A stretch of DNA of 64,000 bases from JBBRHQ01 sp963725315 (GTDB lineage Bacteria; Actinomycetota; Thermoleophilia; Solirubrobacterales; 70-9): positions 186,001 through 250,000 of the forward strand of contig CAVRYA010000005.1 in NCBI GenBank assembly GCA_963725315.1. The letters run 5' to 3'. Positions 1-8,739 of the stretch are shown here, in pieces. The notes under the pieces are model-generated. The model was not told where the DNA came from, did not search any database, and saw only the letters and a list, made by a program, of their open reading frames with translations. The position numbers and the translations under genes are program-made. Position 1 is the first letter of the stretch. Each line of letters begins with the position of its first letter.

Positions 1-357
1 GATCGAGTAGAGCGTGTCGTTGTTCGGGCAGCCGCCGTCGCGATAGGTGGCGTCCATCAACTGCGAGGCGTGCCAGAACTCGTTCACCGCCGCGTATGGG
101 ACGAACTTCGGGTTGCGCGGCTCGGTCACCCACTTGTGGCGTACCTGAGCGTTGTAGATGTAGGGGAAGCCGTAGATGAAGGCCTGCAGGCCGGCGCTGT
201 AGGCAAATTCGCTGCGCCAGTCCTCGACCTCGCCGGTCAGCAGTGGGCGGACCGCCGACTGCAGCATCGGCTTCGCCTTGCCGAGCTTCTTCGCCTTCGA
301 TACGGCCGACTTAGGCAGCTTCGCCAGGCCCGATATCTCCGATCGCACACCGCTCAT
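1..357 (-). CDS. DUF1254 domain protein, N-terminal part (cut by window edge)
   Basis: The reverse strand is open from an ATG at 355-357 to the window edge, giving 119 residues. The part after about residue 50 matches the start of the DUF1254 family: an aromatic stretch AFIYGFPYIYNAQVRHKW, then VNEFWHASQLMDATYRD, then CPNNDTLYS. These proteins usually carry a second domain (DUF1214) beyond the window and have no settled biochemical role. Residues 1-45 are rich in Lys and Ala and show no clear signal peptide. Family call is firm, function is not. Confidence 0.75.
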   Translation of the reverse strand, partial: MSGVRSEISGLAKLPKSAVSKAKKLGKAKPMLQSAVRPLLTGEVEDWRSEFAYSAGLQAFIYGFPYIYNAQVRHKWVTEPRNPKFVPYAAVNEFWHASQLMDATYRDGGCPNNDTLYSI

Positions 358-569
358 CTCAGCCTCGATTCCTCTCTGTCTTCGACCCCACGGAGGGCGT
401 CCTGTTTGAATCAGCTCGTTGCGCTCGCTCAGGACGTTCAGCTCGCTCGCCTCCACTTCGCCGGCGGGCGGCCGGCGACGCCCCCCGACGGCGCGTGCCC
501 GCGGCGTATGCACCGCTGACGATCGCCACGGCGCGAAGCAGCGGCCGACGTCTTCTCACCAACGGCACG

Positions 570-966
570 TCATCCCTCCTGGCCCGCGATCTCCGGCAAC
601 GACAAGCCCAGCGCGAGCATGAGCTCGGGGGCCGCGGCCACCGCCCTTGGGCCGCCCACCTGAGGTGCGACCGCCAGAAGGACCCCGAGGACGTCCTCCG
701 GGGTGACAAGGTCCTGCTGCTGCGTCACCGATCTCCCGCGCAAACGACGCCGGCGGGGCGTCGAGGGCGATCAGCGCGGCGATTCTGACGAGCGCGAACA
801 TCCTCGGATCGAGGCCGGCCCCGGCCAGCTGTTGCTCACGAGTTACCCCGAAGGCGCTCAGTGCTTCGTTGCTGCCGCCCGAGATACGCGCGAGCATGTC
901 GTGGACTTCCTTAGCGATCACTGTCGCGAAGCCTCGCCGACCTTCACCGCACGAGTGCGACCCCAC
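570..966 (-). CDS. Carboxymuconolactone decarboxylase / AhpD-like protein, frameshifted
   Basis: Read in two frames, the product is about 130 residues of a helical AhpD-like fold: VIAKEVHDMLARISGGS, then FALVRIAALIALDAPPASF, then after a frame switch near 711-720 DLVTPEDVLGVLLAVAPQVG and PRAVAAAPELMLALG, ending in TGA at 570-572. This resembles one-domain CMD proteins, but the redox CxxC of AhpD is absent, so peroxidase support is unlikely. The start is uncertain: ATG at 966 or GTG at 921. The switch is probably a single-base sequencing indel. Confidence 0.6.
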
Positions 967-1064
967 CGCGCATCCAAACCTCCGGTCGTCGCGGATTTGA
1001 CTTCAGCGGCGGCCACCATGCCAACCGCTGCCTGGAACCCGAGTCAACCGACCCGGCTGCAAGA

Positions 1065-1086
1065 GCGCATCGCACGAAAGGTGTGA
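1065..1086 (+). repeat. 22-nt dispersed repeat, copy 1
   Basis: The first 17 nt (gcgcatcgcacgaaagg) are identical to 4891-4907, and the whole 22 nt match the second copy at 21 of 22 positions. This copy lies about 100 nt upstream of the LuxR-type regulator start. It could be an operator, part of a small repeat family, or an edge of an inserted segment; nothing in the sequence decides. Confidence 0.55.
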
Positions 1087-1185
1087 GATGGTGCGCGGCT
1101 TGCAGGGCTCGTCGACGCCCTGCCTTTCGGGTCAGCGGCGAGACGCGGACTGTGGAAGGGTTACGGTCCGAAGGTTGCGATCCAA

Positions 1186-3415
1186 GTGAATCCGACGACA
1201 ACGCCAATCGCCGAACTGAGCGAGCGGCCTCACGCGGCGCGGCGCGGTTTCATCGAGCGCCCAAGGCTGGTGTCCCGCCTGGTCGAGACACCGGAGGCAT
1301 CCGTTGCCGTCCTGATCGCCCCGGCTGGCTATGGCAAGTCCACTCTGCTGAGCGGGTGGGAGCAGCTCGACAAGCGGCCCTTCGCCTGGGTGATGCTTGA
1401 CGAGCGCCACAACGATCCCACCTTCCTGTTGGGCTCGATCACCCGCTCGTTGAATGAGATCGAGCCGATCGACGAAAGCGTCCTCGCGGCCCTCACGACA
1501 TCGCGCCCCAGCATCGCGAAGGTTGTCGTTCCCCGGCTCGCGGAGGTGCTTCAGGAGCGCGACCGATCCTTCGTTCTCGTGCTCGACGACGTCCATACGG
1601 TCACCGATGCGGACGCGCTCGATGCGCTGACGGCGTTGACGGAGCGGATTCCCTCGGGGTCAGGGCTCGTGCTCGCCTCGCGCACACGGCCGCCGGTCAA
1701 GCTCGGAAGGCTTCGTGCCGATCACCGGCTTCTCGAACTGGACGCGGCCGATCTGCTGATGACACACCTTGAGGCACGTCAGACGCTTCGTGCCTGCGGG
1801 GTCGAGGTCAGCCCCGAGGAGGCCGACCGGATAGTCGACAAGACCGAGGGGTGGCCGGCCGGTATCTACCTCGCGACGGTCGCGATCGGCGACGCCGAGG
1901 ACGTGGAAGTCGCGATCGGGCACTTCGCAGGCGACGATCGCTTGGTTGCCGACTACCTCCAGGAGGAGTTCCTGACCGGTCTACCTGCGAGCGACCTCGA
2001 TTTTCTAACCCGCAGCTCGGTGCTCGACCGGCTCTCGGGGCCGGTCTGCGACATGGTTCTCCAGCGGGAGGGCTCGGGTGAGAAGCTGCGCGAGCTCTCT
2101 CGCTCGAACCTGCTGCTGGTGCCGCTTGACAGGAAGGACGAGCAGTTTCGCTACCACGCGCTGCTGCGGCAGATGCTCGAAGGCGAGCTCAACCGGCTTG
2201 GCGAGCAGGCTGCCCAGGACCTTCACTCACGCGCCGCTCACTGGTACACCGAGCATGGCGACGTCGATCGCGCCGTCAACCACGCGATCCGATCCGGGCG
2301 AGTCGATCAGGCCGGGGACCTGATTTGGGCGCACACGGGACCGTACGTCGCGGGAGGTCGGGAAGCCACGATCCGGCGGTGGATCGAGTCATTTCCCGAG
2401 GAGCGTGTGCGGTCGACGCCGACGCTGGCGCTCGCGCGGGCCACGACATACCTCTCGCACGGCAACGGAGGGCAGGTCGAGCACTGGACCGAGCTGGCTC
2501 AAGGCTCGCTCGGCGGCCTGGATGCCCCCCAGCGAATGGAGATGGAGGTCGCAGCGACGATGTTGCGGGCGACCGCGGTCCCGAGGCACGGCATCAGACA
2601 CATGGGCGAGGAGATGCATGGCGTGAATGCCCTGGTGCCGGGCGAGAGCCCCTGGAAATCACTGTGTTGCATGGTCGAGGGTGTCGCGCACCAGTTGAGC
2701 GGGGAGCCGGATGCGGCTCGGCAGCTGCTCGAGGAGGGCGCCCGCCGGGGCGCCGTGGCGGCGCCGGCAGTGGAGGCGCTGTGTCTCGCCCAGCTCGCCC
2801 TGCTCGCGCTCGACCTCAACGACGCGGCCCGCGCCGACGAGCTTGCGTCCGCGTGCGTCGAACAGGGCGCACCGGTTCGGTCTCGAAGACGAGGCCAGTG
2901 CGGCCGTCGTCTTCGCCGCAGCGGCGCTTGTGATGGGAAGCCGTGGTCGGATCGAGGATGCTGTCCGACACGTCAAGGTCTCGACCCGGATGGTTGAAAC
3001 GTTCCGAGACCTCGCCCCGTGGTACGAGGCCGAGGCGCGGATCACGTTGGCGCGGGCGCTGCTGCAGCTCGACGATGCGGCCCACGCACGTGCGCATCTC
3101 GCTGACGCAGGCGCCTACATGAGTCGGGTGGAGGATGCGCCGGTACTGACGCGGTGGCTCGAGGATGCCCTGGAGCTGACCGACCAAGTCGCGGCCGCAC
3201 CGTGGCCGTTGACGGCCGCCGAGTTGCGGGTGCTCCATCTGCTGCCTACGCACCTGAGCTACAGCGAGATTGCCGACCGGTTGTCTGTCTCTACCAATAC
3301 TGCGAAGTCGCATGCGAAGGCGATCTATCGCAAGCTCGACGTCTCCTCACGCAGCGAGGCGGTCGACACCGCGCAGGCTGCCGGTCTCATCCGTGAGCCG
3401 GCACCCCCGACCTGA
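1186..3415 (+). CDS. MalT/LAL-type ATP-binding LuxR family transcriptional regulator (one frameshift)
   Basis: A large signal-transduction ATPase of about 743 residues starting at GTG 1186. Near residue 45 is a P-loop, APAGYGKSTLL, followed by a Walker B-like FVLVLDDVH and the STAND-type WPAGIYLA region. The middle is helical and repeat-rich (TPR-like, as in MalT). The C-terminus holds a LuxR HTH: LTAAELRVLHLLPTHLSYSE followed by IADRLSVSTNTAKSHAKAIY. The reading frame switches near 2866; the two parts join smoothly, so an indel error is likely. These proteins bind ATP and an effector, then activate transcription; the ligand and targets here are unknown. The flanking copies of a 22-nt element are candidate targets (inference). 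Confidence 0.85.
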
Positions 3416-3685
3416 TCGCCGATCAGCTCGTCTCGAAAGGTGATCGAGGCTAGGCCGGCCCGCCGAGGCAGGGCCGGTGGCTAGGTCGCGCGCCGAGGCG
3501 GTCCGGTCCTGGACCATGTAAGCCACGATCAGTGCGGCTGGAAAGAAGAACAAGCTGAAGATGAAGTAGCCGAAGAAGCTGTGACCCTTGCGGCCAGCGA
3601 CACGGGCGGGCCAGAATGCCAACAGCACCCAGATCACCACCAGGGCCAACCAGCCCAGCGTCGTCATTGCATAGATATGGAACAT
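3347..3685 (-). CDS. Small membrane protein
   Basis: About 112 residues from ATG 3685, which follows an AGAGAGG ribosome site better than the longer start at 3736. Two hydrophobic segments are visible: TLGWLALVVIWVLLAFW and FFGYFIFSLFFFPAALIVAY, separated by a basic loop (RVAGRKGH). The tail is polar and overlaps the 3' end of the regulator by about 70 bp, so the last 30 residues may be wrong. No family recognised beyond a short two-helix membrane protein. It ends a reverse cluster with the SHOCT and DUF6325 genes. Confidence 0.6.
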   Translation of the reverse strand: MFHIYAMTTLGWLALVVIWVLLAFWPARVAGRKGHSFFGYFIFSLFFFPAALIVAYMVQDRTASARDLATGPASAGRPSLDHLSRRADRRSGRGCRLTDETGSLRGVDRLAA

Positions 3686-3735
3686 TTCGACCTCTCTCTT
3701 CTTGGGGATTCCTTCGACTGCAGGACTGATTCGCA

Positions 3736-4032
3736 CTAGGCGGAACCGAGCAGCTTCGCCTTCTCGCGCTCGAACTCCTCGTCTGAGAGCACGTTCTGCT
3801 CGTGAAGCTCGCCCAGCTGCTTTAGCTGCTCCATCACCTCGGGAGTCAGTCCACCGGCTGCGGCGGGCTGGGCTGGCGGGGTCGCCGCCGCAGGCTCAGC
3901 GGGCGGTGCCTGTTGCGCAGCGGCCTCCTCTTCCTGCTGCGCTTCCTTTGCGTCGTGGTGCTTCTTGGCCGCTATGGCGGCTCCTCCGATAACGGCGGCG
4001 CGTCGTCTGCGCTGGCGTCTGTCTCGTCCCAT
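3736..4032 (-). CDS. SHOCT domain protein
   Basis: 98 residues from ATG 4032, chosen because AAGGAGG lies just upstream. The N-terminus is very basic (GRDRRQRRRRAAV), followed by a short alanine-rich hydrophobic stretch, a Glu/Gln-rich and then Ala/Pro-rich linker, and a C-terminal SHOCT motif: LKQLGELHEQNVLSDEEFER then EKAKLL. SHOCT is a short oligomerisation module often found at the ends of bacterial membrane or stress proteins. It is the third gene in the reverse cluster. Confidence 0.75.
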   Translation of the reverse strand: MGRDRRQRRRRAAVIGGAAIAAKKHHDAKEAQQEEEAAAQQAPPAEPAAATPPAQPAAAGGLTPEVMEQLKQLGELHEQNVLSDEEFEREKAKLLGSA

Positions 4033-4079
4033 CGTCACGTCCTCCTTGAGCGTCGATTGCGCGGTTGTGTGGATTGACA

Positions 4080-4259
4080 CTACCTGAGGAGTCCTGGGCC
4101 GCGGCGACCGCGTCCCGGTCCGCGGTCGTCTCTTCTGTCCTCGCGCCGATCACCGCGGTCGTCTCTTCGGTCTTCGCGCCGATCACCGCGGTCGTCGCGG
4201 CGTCCGATTCCTCCACCGATCAGGCCGGGTCGGCCCATACGGCCTCTTCCCAGCGGCAT
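4080..4259 (-). CDS. Short Arg/Asp-repeat basic protein
   Basis: 59 residues from ATG 4259, with the ribosome site AAGGAG inside the end of the upstream DUF6325 gene, so the two are likely coupled. The N-terminus is Gly/Arg-rich (GRGRMGRPGLIGGGIGRR); the rest is repeats of DDRGDRREDRR encoded by a 33-bp tandem repeat. The sequence is disordered and highly charged. No function can be assigned; it could contact RNA, DNA or membrane lipids, but that is a guess. Confidence 0.6.
   Translation of the reverse strand: MPLGRGRMGRPGLIGGGIGRRDDRGDRREDRRDDRGDRREDRRDDRGPGRGRRGPGLLR
4121..4196. repeat. 33-bp tandem repeat (about 2.3 copies)
   Basis: Units at 4121-4153 and 4154-4186 differ at two positions, followed by a partial third unit (4187-4196). 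The period is 11 codons, so copy-number change keeps the frame of the Arg/Asp-repeat protein. Confidence 0.8.
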
Positions 4260-4260
4260 C

Positions 4261-4725
4261 TCAGGCTCCTTCCGATGCGGCCTCTTGCTCGGCTTCGAGC
4301 GCGGCCAGGAGCGCCTGGGTCGGGATCCGGCCGTTGGCAACCAGCTGACCGCCCGCACGCCGCACGGCAGCGCCGAACGGGCCGGCGAAAGCGTTCTCCC
4401 AGACCAGAACCGCAGCCACGCTGCCGGGCTCCATCACCTCTGCGATCTCCGCGACGTCGTCCTCGGCGAGCAGCAGCGCCAGATCCGCTTCGACCTCGCG
4501 CAACTGGCCAACGTCGCTGTCGTCGGTCTCGTGCAGCTCGGCCGCCTCGAACGATCCGTCGGGATCCTTCGTGATCAGAAGCATGTCGAGGACGCGCACG
4601 ATTCCCGAGTCGGTGAGCTTCTTCAGTTCGGATGCGATCTCGCCCGAGAAGTCAGCCTTGTCTGCCGGGAACTCGACCACCAGATAGTCGACGGGACCCA
4701 TCTTGTCGACGTCGATGCCGGTCAT
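4261..4725 (-). CDS. DUF6325 family protein
   Basis: 154 residues, intact, starting at ATG 4725 with GCAGGAGG upstream. The opening MGPVDYLVVEFP and the middle VRVLDMLLITKDPDGSFEA then LLAEDDVAEIAEVMEPGSVA match the DUF6325 family of actinobacterial proteins, which are acidic and have no known activity; VLVWENAFAGPF is another family-like segment. It leads a reverse cluster with an Arg/Asp-repeat protein, a SHOCT protein and a small membrane protein. A stress or membrane role is plausible from this company but not shown. Confidence 0.75.
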   Translation of the reverse strand: MTGIDVDKMGPVDYLVVEFPADKADFSGEIASELKKLTDSGIVRVLDMLLITKDPDGSFEAAELHETDDSDVGQLREVEADLALLLAEDDVAEIAEVMEPGSVAAVLVWENAFAGPFGAAVRRAGGQLVANGRIPTQALLAALEAEQEAASEGA

Positions 4726-4752
4726 CGCCCGCCTCCTGCCCGCGCCTGCCGC

Positions 4753-4758
4753 ATTATC
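4753..4758 (-). promoter_or_regulatory. Possible -10 of the DUF6325 cluster
   Basis: GATAAT on the minus strand, 28 nt upstream of the DUF6325 ATG, is one of few AT-rich hexamers in the area. No convincing -35 at 16-18 nt. Confidence 0.3.
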
Positions 4759-4890
4759 CGTCTCATCTTCATCTCTATCTCCGTTCGTCGCGACTCAGGC
4801 TGAAACCCGCTCGCCTCGTGAACCCTCAGCAGAAGGGACGCGTCTGACAGCGGCCTCCGCTAGGACGAGTCTGAGGTCTCGAGATCTCGG

Positions 4891-4912
4891 GCGCATCGCA
4901 CGAAAGGGGTGA
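4891..4912 (+). repeat. 22-nt dispersed repeat, copy 2
   Basis: Matches 1065-1086 at 21 of 22 positions (17-nt exact core). It lies about 165 nt upstream of the reverse-strand DUF6325 gene, so it is in opposite orientation to that gene, unlike copy 1 which points toward the regulator. Confidence 0.55.
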
Positions 4913-5095
4913 TTTTCCGCTGCCGCGGTCGCTCTCTCGACGACCCCCAGGGCCGATCGGGAGGGCGGACCCCGGCGATCCGGCCTGAGATCTGGATTCA
5001 GCCGTCGACTAGGCGTCGGTTGCAAGAGGGTTGCAGTCTGACCCCGGCCGACTCCTTGGACTCGGGGGAAAGCCCTCTAACGCGAGTGCACTTGA

Positions 5096-5168
5096 TGGGC
5101 CGTGAAGGACTCGAACCTTCAACCTTGAGATTAAGAGTCTCCTGCTCTACCAGTTGAGCTAACGGCCC
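5096..5168 (-). tRNA. tRNA-Lys (CTT anticodon)
   Basis: The minus strand folds as a tRNA: acceptor GGGCCGT pairs with ACGGCCC, D-arm TAGCTCAACTGGTAGAGC, anticodon loop CTCTTAA giving anticodon CTT, and T-arm GGTTCGAGTC. 73 nt with an A discriminator; CCA is not encoded. The top pair of the anticodon stem is a G-A mismatch, which is tolerable. Confidence 0.93.
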
Positions 5169-5206
5169 GGACGAGCACAGCCCCGTTTCGCCCGAGGCCG
5201 CGGCGA

Positions 5207-5212
5207 AGTATA
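5207..5212 (-). promoter_or_regulatory. Possible -10 of the tRNA-Lys promoter
   Basis: TATACT on the minus strand, about 39 nt before the mature tRNA 5' end. It is a good -10 match in a GC-rich background, but the -35 region is weak. Confidence 0.4.
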
Positions 5213-5317
5213 GGAATCCCCACGCCGCGGAGCCGAGCACTCGGCATCGTCGGGATCGGGTGCAATCGGGCCGTCGTCCGGGTAGGTTGGTCCGAGCGAG
5301 GAAAGGAGTCTGAAGGG

Positions 5318-5756
5318 ATGAGGCACGCAAGCCTGGGCGACCGTTGGAGTTTGAGCGATCGCCCTGCTCGGGGCGGCAGGTGCGGCCGGACACGCTCGGC
5401 CAGCGATTCCGACCCAGGTCCTGGTCGCGTTCAACGGCGGCACGAACGGACCCAACCAATTCGTCATGTCGGTCGCGGGCCCGCTCAGGTCTCCGATCGC
5501 CAAATGCAGGGCTGGGAGGACCGTGAAGCTCTTCTTCAGAACGGATGGCGGCGCCAGGAGGCTGGTCGACGTCGACGTCTCCAGCCGTAGCGGACAGTGG
5601 GGAGTCCTGGAAAGGTCCTCCTCAGCGCCCAAGGCATTCATCGTCAGGGTGACGAGAGCCCACGTAAGGGTCCATCAGTCGGGCCCGGACCTGCGGCGCC
5701 GACCAGGTGGTCATCCCGGTGAGCGTGGTGCAACCTGCGGGCGTAACCCCGGCTAG
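5318..5756 (+). CDS. Small secreted protein of unknown function, frameshifted
   Basis: An ATG at 5318 follows a good GAAAGGAG site. Joining frames gives about 145 residues: an N-terminus that would resemble a signal peptide, then LVAFNGGTNGPNQFVMSVAG, RAGRTVKLFFRTDGGARRLV, and near the end DQVVIPVSVVQPAGV. The repeated beta-strand pattern and lack of membrane segments suggest an exported beta-rich protein. Switches fall near 5370-5400, 5460, 5690 and 5740. The stop TAG at 5754-5756 shares a CTAG with the stop of the opposite gene. No family recognised. Confidence 0.55.
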
Positions 5757-6543
5757 GGGGTGGCTGGGGCTGACGCCGGAGCCCGCCCCCGGCGAGCCCG
5801 CCGAGCGGGTTCTCGAGCTCCTGCTTGCCCTGGCCCTGCTGGGCCTTGGCGGCCGCCTTCTGCTGGGAGTCGAGCTGCTTCGCCCTGCTTGCGATACGCC
5901 GCCAGCGACTTCTCCACGTTCTTGCCTCTGGTCCGCGGGGACCTCGGCAGCCGCCTTGGCCGCGGCTTCGTCGCCCTCAGGGAAGTCCCCGGCCGCGTAG
6001 CTGAACGCGGCGAGGTTGCTGTAGGCGCCGACGCTCGGCCTCGCCTTGGCGACGACGGCCTGCGCCGCGGCGGCCGGCGTCGGTAGGCTCTGGCCTCGGG
6101 TGCTGGTCGAGGTCCCCGCGAGCGCGAATATCGCGTTGGCGGCGAGCTGGGCGATGTTCGGGTTGGGGGCTTCGGGTCGAGCTTCAGGTACCTCGCCCAG
6201 GCTTCCCTGGCCTGCTGGAACTCGGCGGCGGCCTCCGGGGTCACGTGCTGCTGACCGGTGACGGGTCGGACAGGGCGAGCGAGTTGCCGGCGCTGTACCG
6301 GATCCGGGTCAGGTTCAGCCAGAGGTTCTCGTTCTGCGGCTGCTTCTTCAGCTTCGCCTCGATCGTCGTCGCCTGGTCGTCGAAGTTGGAGCTGACGCTG
6401 CTCTGTGCTGCCGCTGCCGAAGAGGTCGCCGATGCTGACCGGACCGATGACGGTCAGGACAGGCTGAGCCCCATCAGCACCGCGAACAGCGCGTAGACGA
6501 CCTGGACGACGTGCTTCCGTCGCCCGCGGATGTCGAAGACCAT
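5753..6543 (-). CDS. Membrane-anchored TPR-like protein, frameshifted
   Basis: From ATG 6543 the N-terminus gives one membrane segment (HVVQVVYALFAVLMGLSL then, after a switch near 6470, LTVIGPVSIGDLFGSG). This is followed by alpha-helical repeats: LKKQPQNENLWLNLTRIRYS, then FQQAREAWARYLKLDPK, the style of tetratricopeptide repeats. The C-terminus is Gln/Ala-rich and low-complexity. Further switches near 6250, 6170 and 5890-5930. It ends in TAG at 5753-5755, directly downstream of tatC. It may scaffold a membrane complex; the partner is unknown. Confidence 0.6.
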
Positions 6544-6579
6544 CCGGTGCTCAGATCGCTCTTGGCCATTGCGCTCGTC

Positions 6580-7347
6580 CTAGTGCTCTTGGGTGGTCGG
6601 CTCGTGCAGTCCGCCGCCGGCCGGCTGCCCGAATGCCCGAGCGAGCAAGATACTCACTTCGTAGAGGGCGAGCAGCGGCACCATCTCGATCAGCATCGTC
6701 ACCGGGTCGACGCCGGGCAGCGCGGCCGCGACGACGGCGCAGATCGAGGTACGCGTAGCGCCGGTTCCGCTTCAGCTGCTCGACGCTGACGATCCCCAGC
6801 CGGGTCACCGCGAGGATCCCGACCGGCACCTGGAAGACGATGCCGCAGGCGAGCAGCGTGGTGGCGAAGAAGCTGTAGTAGTCGCGGGCCCGCAGCTGGG
6901 TGGTGAACTCGCTGCTGTTGAAGTTGAGCAGGAAGTGGATCGCCGCCGGGAAGCACGACGAAGTAGCCGAAGGCGACTCCGGCGAGGAAGAGGAAGGGGA
7001 CCATCAGCAGCAGCGGCAGGACCACGCGCCGCTCCCGGTCGCTGAAGGCCGGAAGCAGGTAGGCGTAGGCCTGGTAGAGGATGATCGGCAGCGAGAGGAT
7101 GATCGCGCCGTAGGCGCAGATCGTGAAGGTGGTGAGGAAGGGCTCGGTCGGGCTGAGGGTGATCGGCGTGAAGTCGTCCGGGCAGCGGCTCGTTGGCGAT
7201 CTTCAGCAGCAGGTGGTTCTGCCAGAAGCAGAGCGCAAGGGCGACCCCGAAGACGGCGAGCGAGACGATGATCCGGGTACGCAGCTCGTCGAGGTGCTCG
7301 ACGAGCGTCAGCCGGTCCTCCGGGGAGACGGCCTTGATCCGGGCCAT
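6580..7347 (-). CDS. tatC: Twin-arginine translocase subunit TatC, frameshifted
   Basis: About 255 residues of the six-helix membrane core of the Tat system, which exports folded proteins. The start at ATG 7347 gives the conserved cytoplasmic entry LTLVEHLDELRTRIIVS, followed by FGVALALCFW; later segments in other frames include RRVVLPLLLMVPFLFLAGVA, VPVGILAVTRLGIVS and the last helix LLALYEVSILLARAF. Switches near 7180, 7020, 6960 and 6750-6860. It lies 9 nt downstream of tatA, so the pair is an operon. No tatB is seen, as in many Gram-positives where TatA does both jobs. Confidence 0.88.
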
Positions 7348-7356
7348 TCGAGCCCC

Positions 7357-7624
7357 TCAGCTGCGCTTGTCGGCGACTACCTCGCCCTCGACCGTCTCGG
7401 CGGACTCGGCGTCGGCCTTGGTGGGCGGCTTCGCCCGCTCCAGCTCGGGGACCTTGTCCTCGCTGTCGGTCGTCCTCGTCGTCGTCGTCGCCGCTGATCG
7501 AGCCGCGAAACTCGCGGATCCCCTTGCCCAGGGAGCGGCCCAGCTCGGGCAGGCGCTTGGGGCCAAAGACGACGAGCGCGATGATCAGCACGACCAGAAC
7601 TTCGAGTGGTCCGATATTCGGCAT
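7357..7624 (-). CDS. tatA: Sec-independent translocase TatA, one frameshift
   Basis: About 89 residues from ATG 7624. The N-terminal helix PLEVLVVLIIALVVFGPKRL and the hinge plus amphipathic helix PELGRSLGKGIREFRGS are typical TatA; the acidic tail (DDDDEDD, then after a switch near 7470 EDKVPELERAKPPTKADAES) is also usual. TatA oligomers with TatC form the twin-arginine export channel. The stop at 7357-7359 is 9 nt before tatC. Confidence 0.9.
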
Positions 7625-7684
7625 GTCGGAGATGGTAACGCCGGGCCGCGCCGATCGGATCAGCATTCGGCTGCAGGTGGCCGA

Positions 7685-8282
7685 TCAGGACCTGTCGCCA
7701 GCCTGCCGCTCGTCCTGCCTCGAAGTTGAGGTAGAACCGGCTCGGGGTCGGCTCCGCCTGGCCCTGGTACTTGCTGCCGGCGCTCTCCGAGCCGTAGGGG
7801 TTCTCGACCGGCCCGTCCATGCGCATGAAGGAGATCTGCCCGATCGGCATCCCGTGGTAGATCGTGATCGGCAGGTTGGCGACGTTGGAGAGCTCCAGCG
7901 TCAGGTTGCCCTCGAAGCCGGCGTCGACGAAGCCGGCGGTCGAGTGGATCAGCAGTCCGAGCCGGCCCAGCGAGCTCTTCCCCTCCAGCCTCGCGACCAG
8001 GTCGTTCGGCAGCCGCACCCGCTCGAGCGTCTGGCCCGAGGACGAACTCGCCCGGGTGGAGGATGAAGGGCTCGTCCTCGGCCACCTCGACCAGCTCGGT
8101 CAGGTCGTCCATCGGCTGCCGCACGTCGATGTACGGGTAGCGGGCGTTGTGGAAGACGCGGAAACGGCGATCGACGCGGACGTCGACGCTCGAGGGCTGC
8201 ACCATCGACGCGTCGTACGGGATCGAAGACGATGCGGCCGGCCTCGATCTCGGCTTCGGATGGTTCGGTCGCTGAGGACCAT
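7685..8282 (-). CDS. dcd: dCTP deaminase, frameshifted; C-terminus uncertain
   Basis: Deaminates dCTP to dUTP for thymidylate synthesis. From ATG 8282 (MVLSDRTI) the parts join as EIEAGRIVFDP, PSSVDVRVDRRFRVFHNARY, FILHPGEFVLG and the hallmark RLEGKSSLGRLGLLIHSTAG followed by FVDAGFEGNLTLELSN, then PSRFYLNF. Switches near 8250, 8225 and 8035. Near 7700 the frame must change again, otherwise the gene would run through tatA; the nearest stop is TGA at 7685-7687. The hallmark region carries the Arg/Glu active-site elements of the trimeric deaminase fold. Monofunctional or bifunctional (deaminase plus dUTPase) cannot be told here. Confidence 0.85.
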
Positions 8283-8404
8283 CGGTCGCTGCAGCTTATT
8301 CGCGGACGCGGGGACGGCGGTTCTACCCGGTTCTTAGGTTTGGGCGCCGCATACCCGATTTCAGGGATCAAGCCGGCGCCCAGGGCGGCCGATGAAGCCG
8401 CAGG

Positions 8405-8736
8405 ATGGATGCAGGGAGAACCCAGCTGACGACCAGGAGCAGGGCTCCACGTCTGCCCGCGGTGCCGGTCCGGTCTGGTCCAGCCGACGCGGTGGGAGCA
8501 GGCGGAGCCACACGGCAGCTGGAAGCTCTGGCGGCGCTGTCCCGACTGCGAGTGGGTCGGGTCGTCGGTCGCACGGCGAGTCGGAGATCAACGACTACGA
8601 CGAGCAGCTCGACTTCGGCACCCGTGAGCTCGCCTGCGAGCTGAAGATGCTCGAGCGCGCCAACATGAAGCAGGCGGCCGAGATCTTCGTCGCGGCTCTC
8701 GCCGCGGACCTGATCGGCCCCGACGACTTCGCCTGA
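8405..8736 (+). CDS. Small zinc-ribbon protein, two frameshifts
   Basis: No single frame shows this gene; three pieces must be joined. From ATG 8405, dropping one G near 8444 gives LHVCPRCRSGLVQPTRW, then WKLWRRCPDCEWVGSS, and after another switch near 8582 the tail INDYDEQLDFGTRELACELK and AAEIFVAALAADLIGPDDFA up to TGA 8734-8736. Two CxxC pairs about 25 residues apart make a zinc ribbon; the tail is helical and acidic. About 110 residues. No further assignment. Confidence 0.6.
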
Positions 8737-8739
8737 GGC

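Larger units (their letters stand above)
4726..5095. other. Intergenic stretch with no supported gene
   Basis: Holds the upstream region of the DUF6325 cluster (a -10-like GATAAT on the minus strand at 4753-4758), a pyrimidine-rich run near 4765-4790, and the second copy of the 22-nt element. The open frames here have no coding character. Confidence 0.5.

Noticed and set aside
5096..5168. tRNA-Lys as an integration site with a direct repeat of its 3' end
   Set aside because: I saw no second copy of the tRNA 3' end and no integrase in the window.
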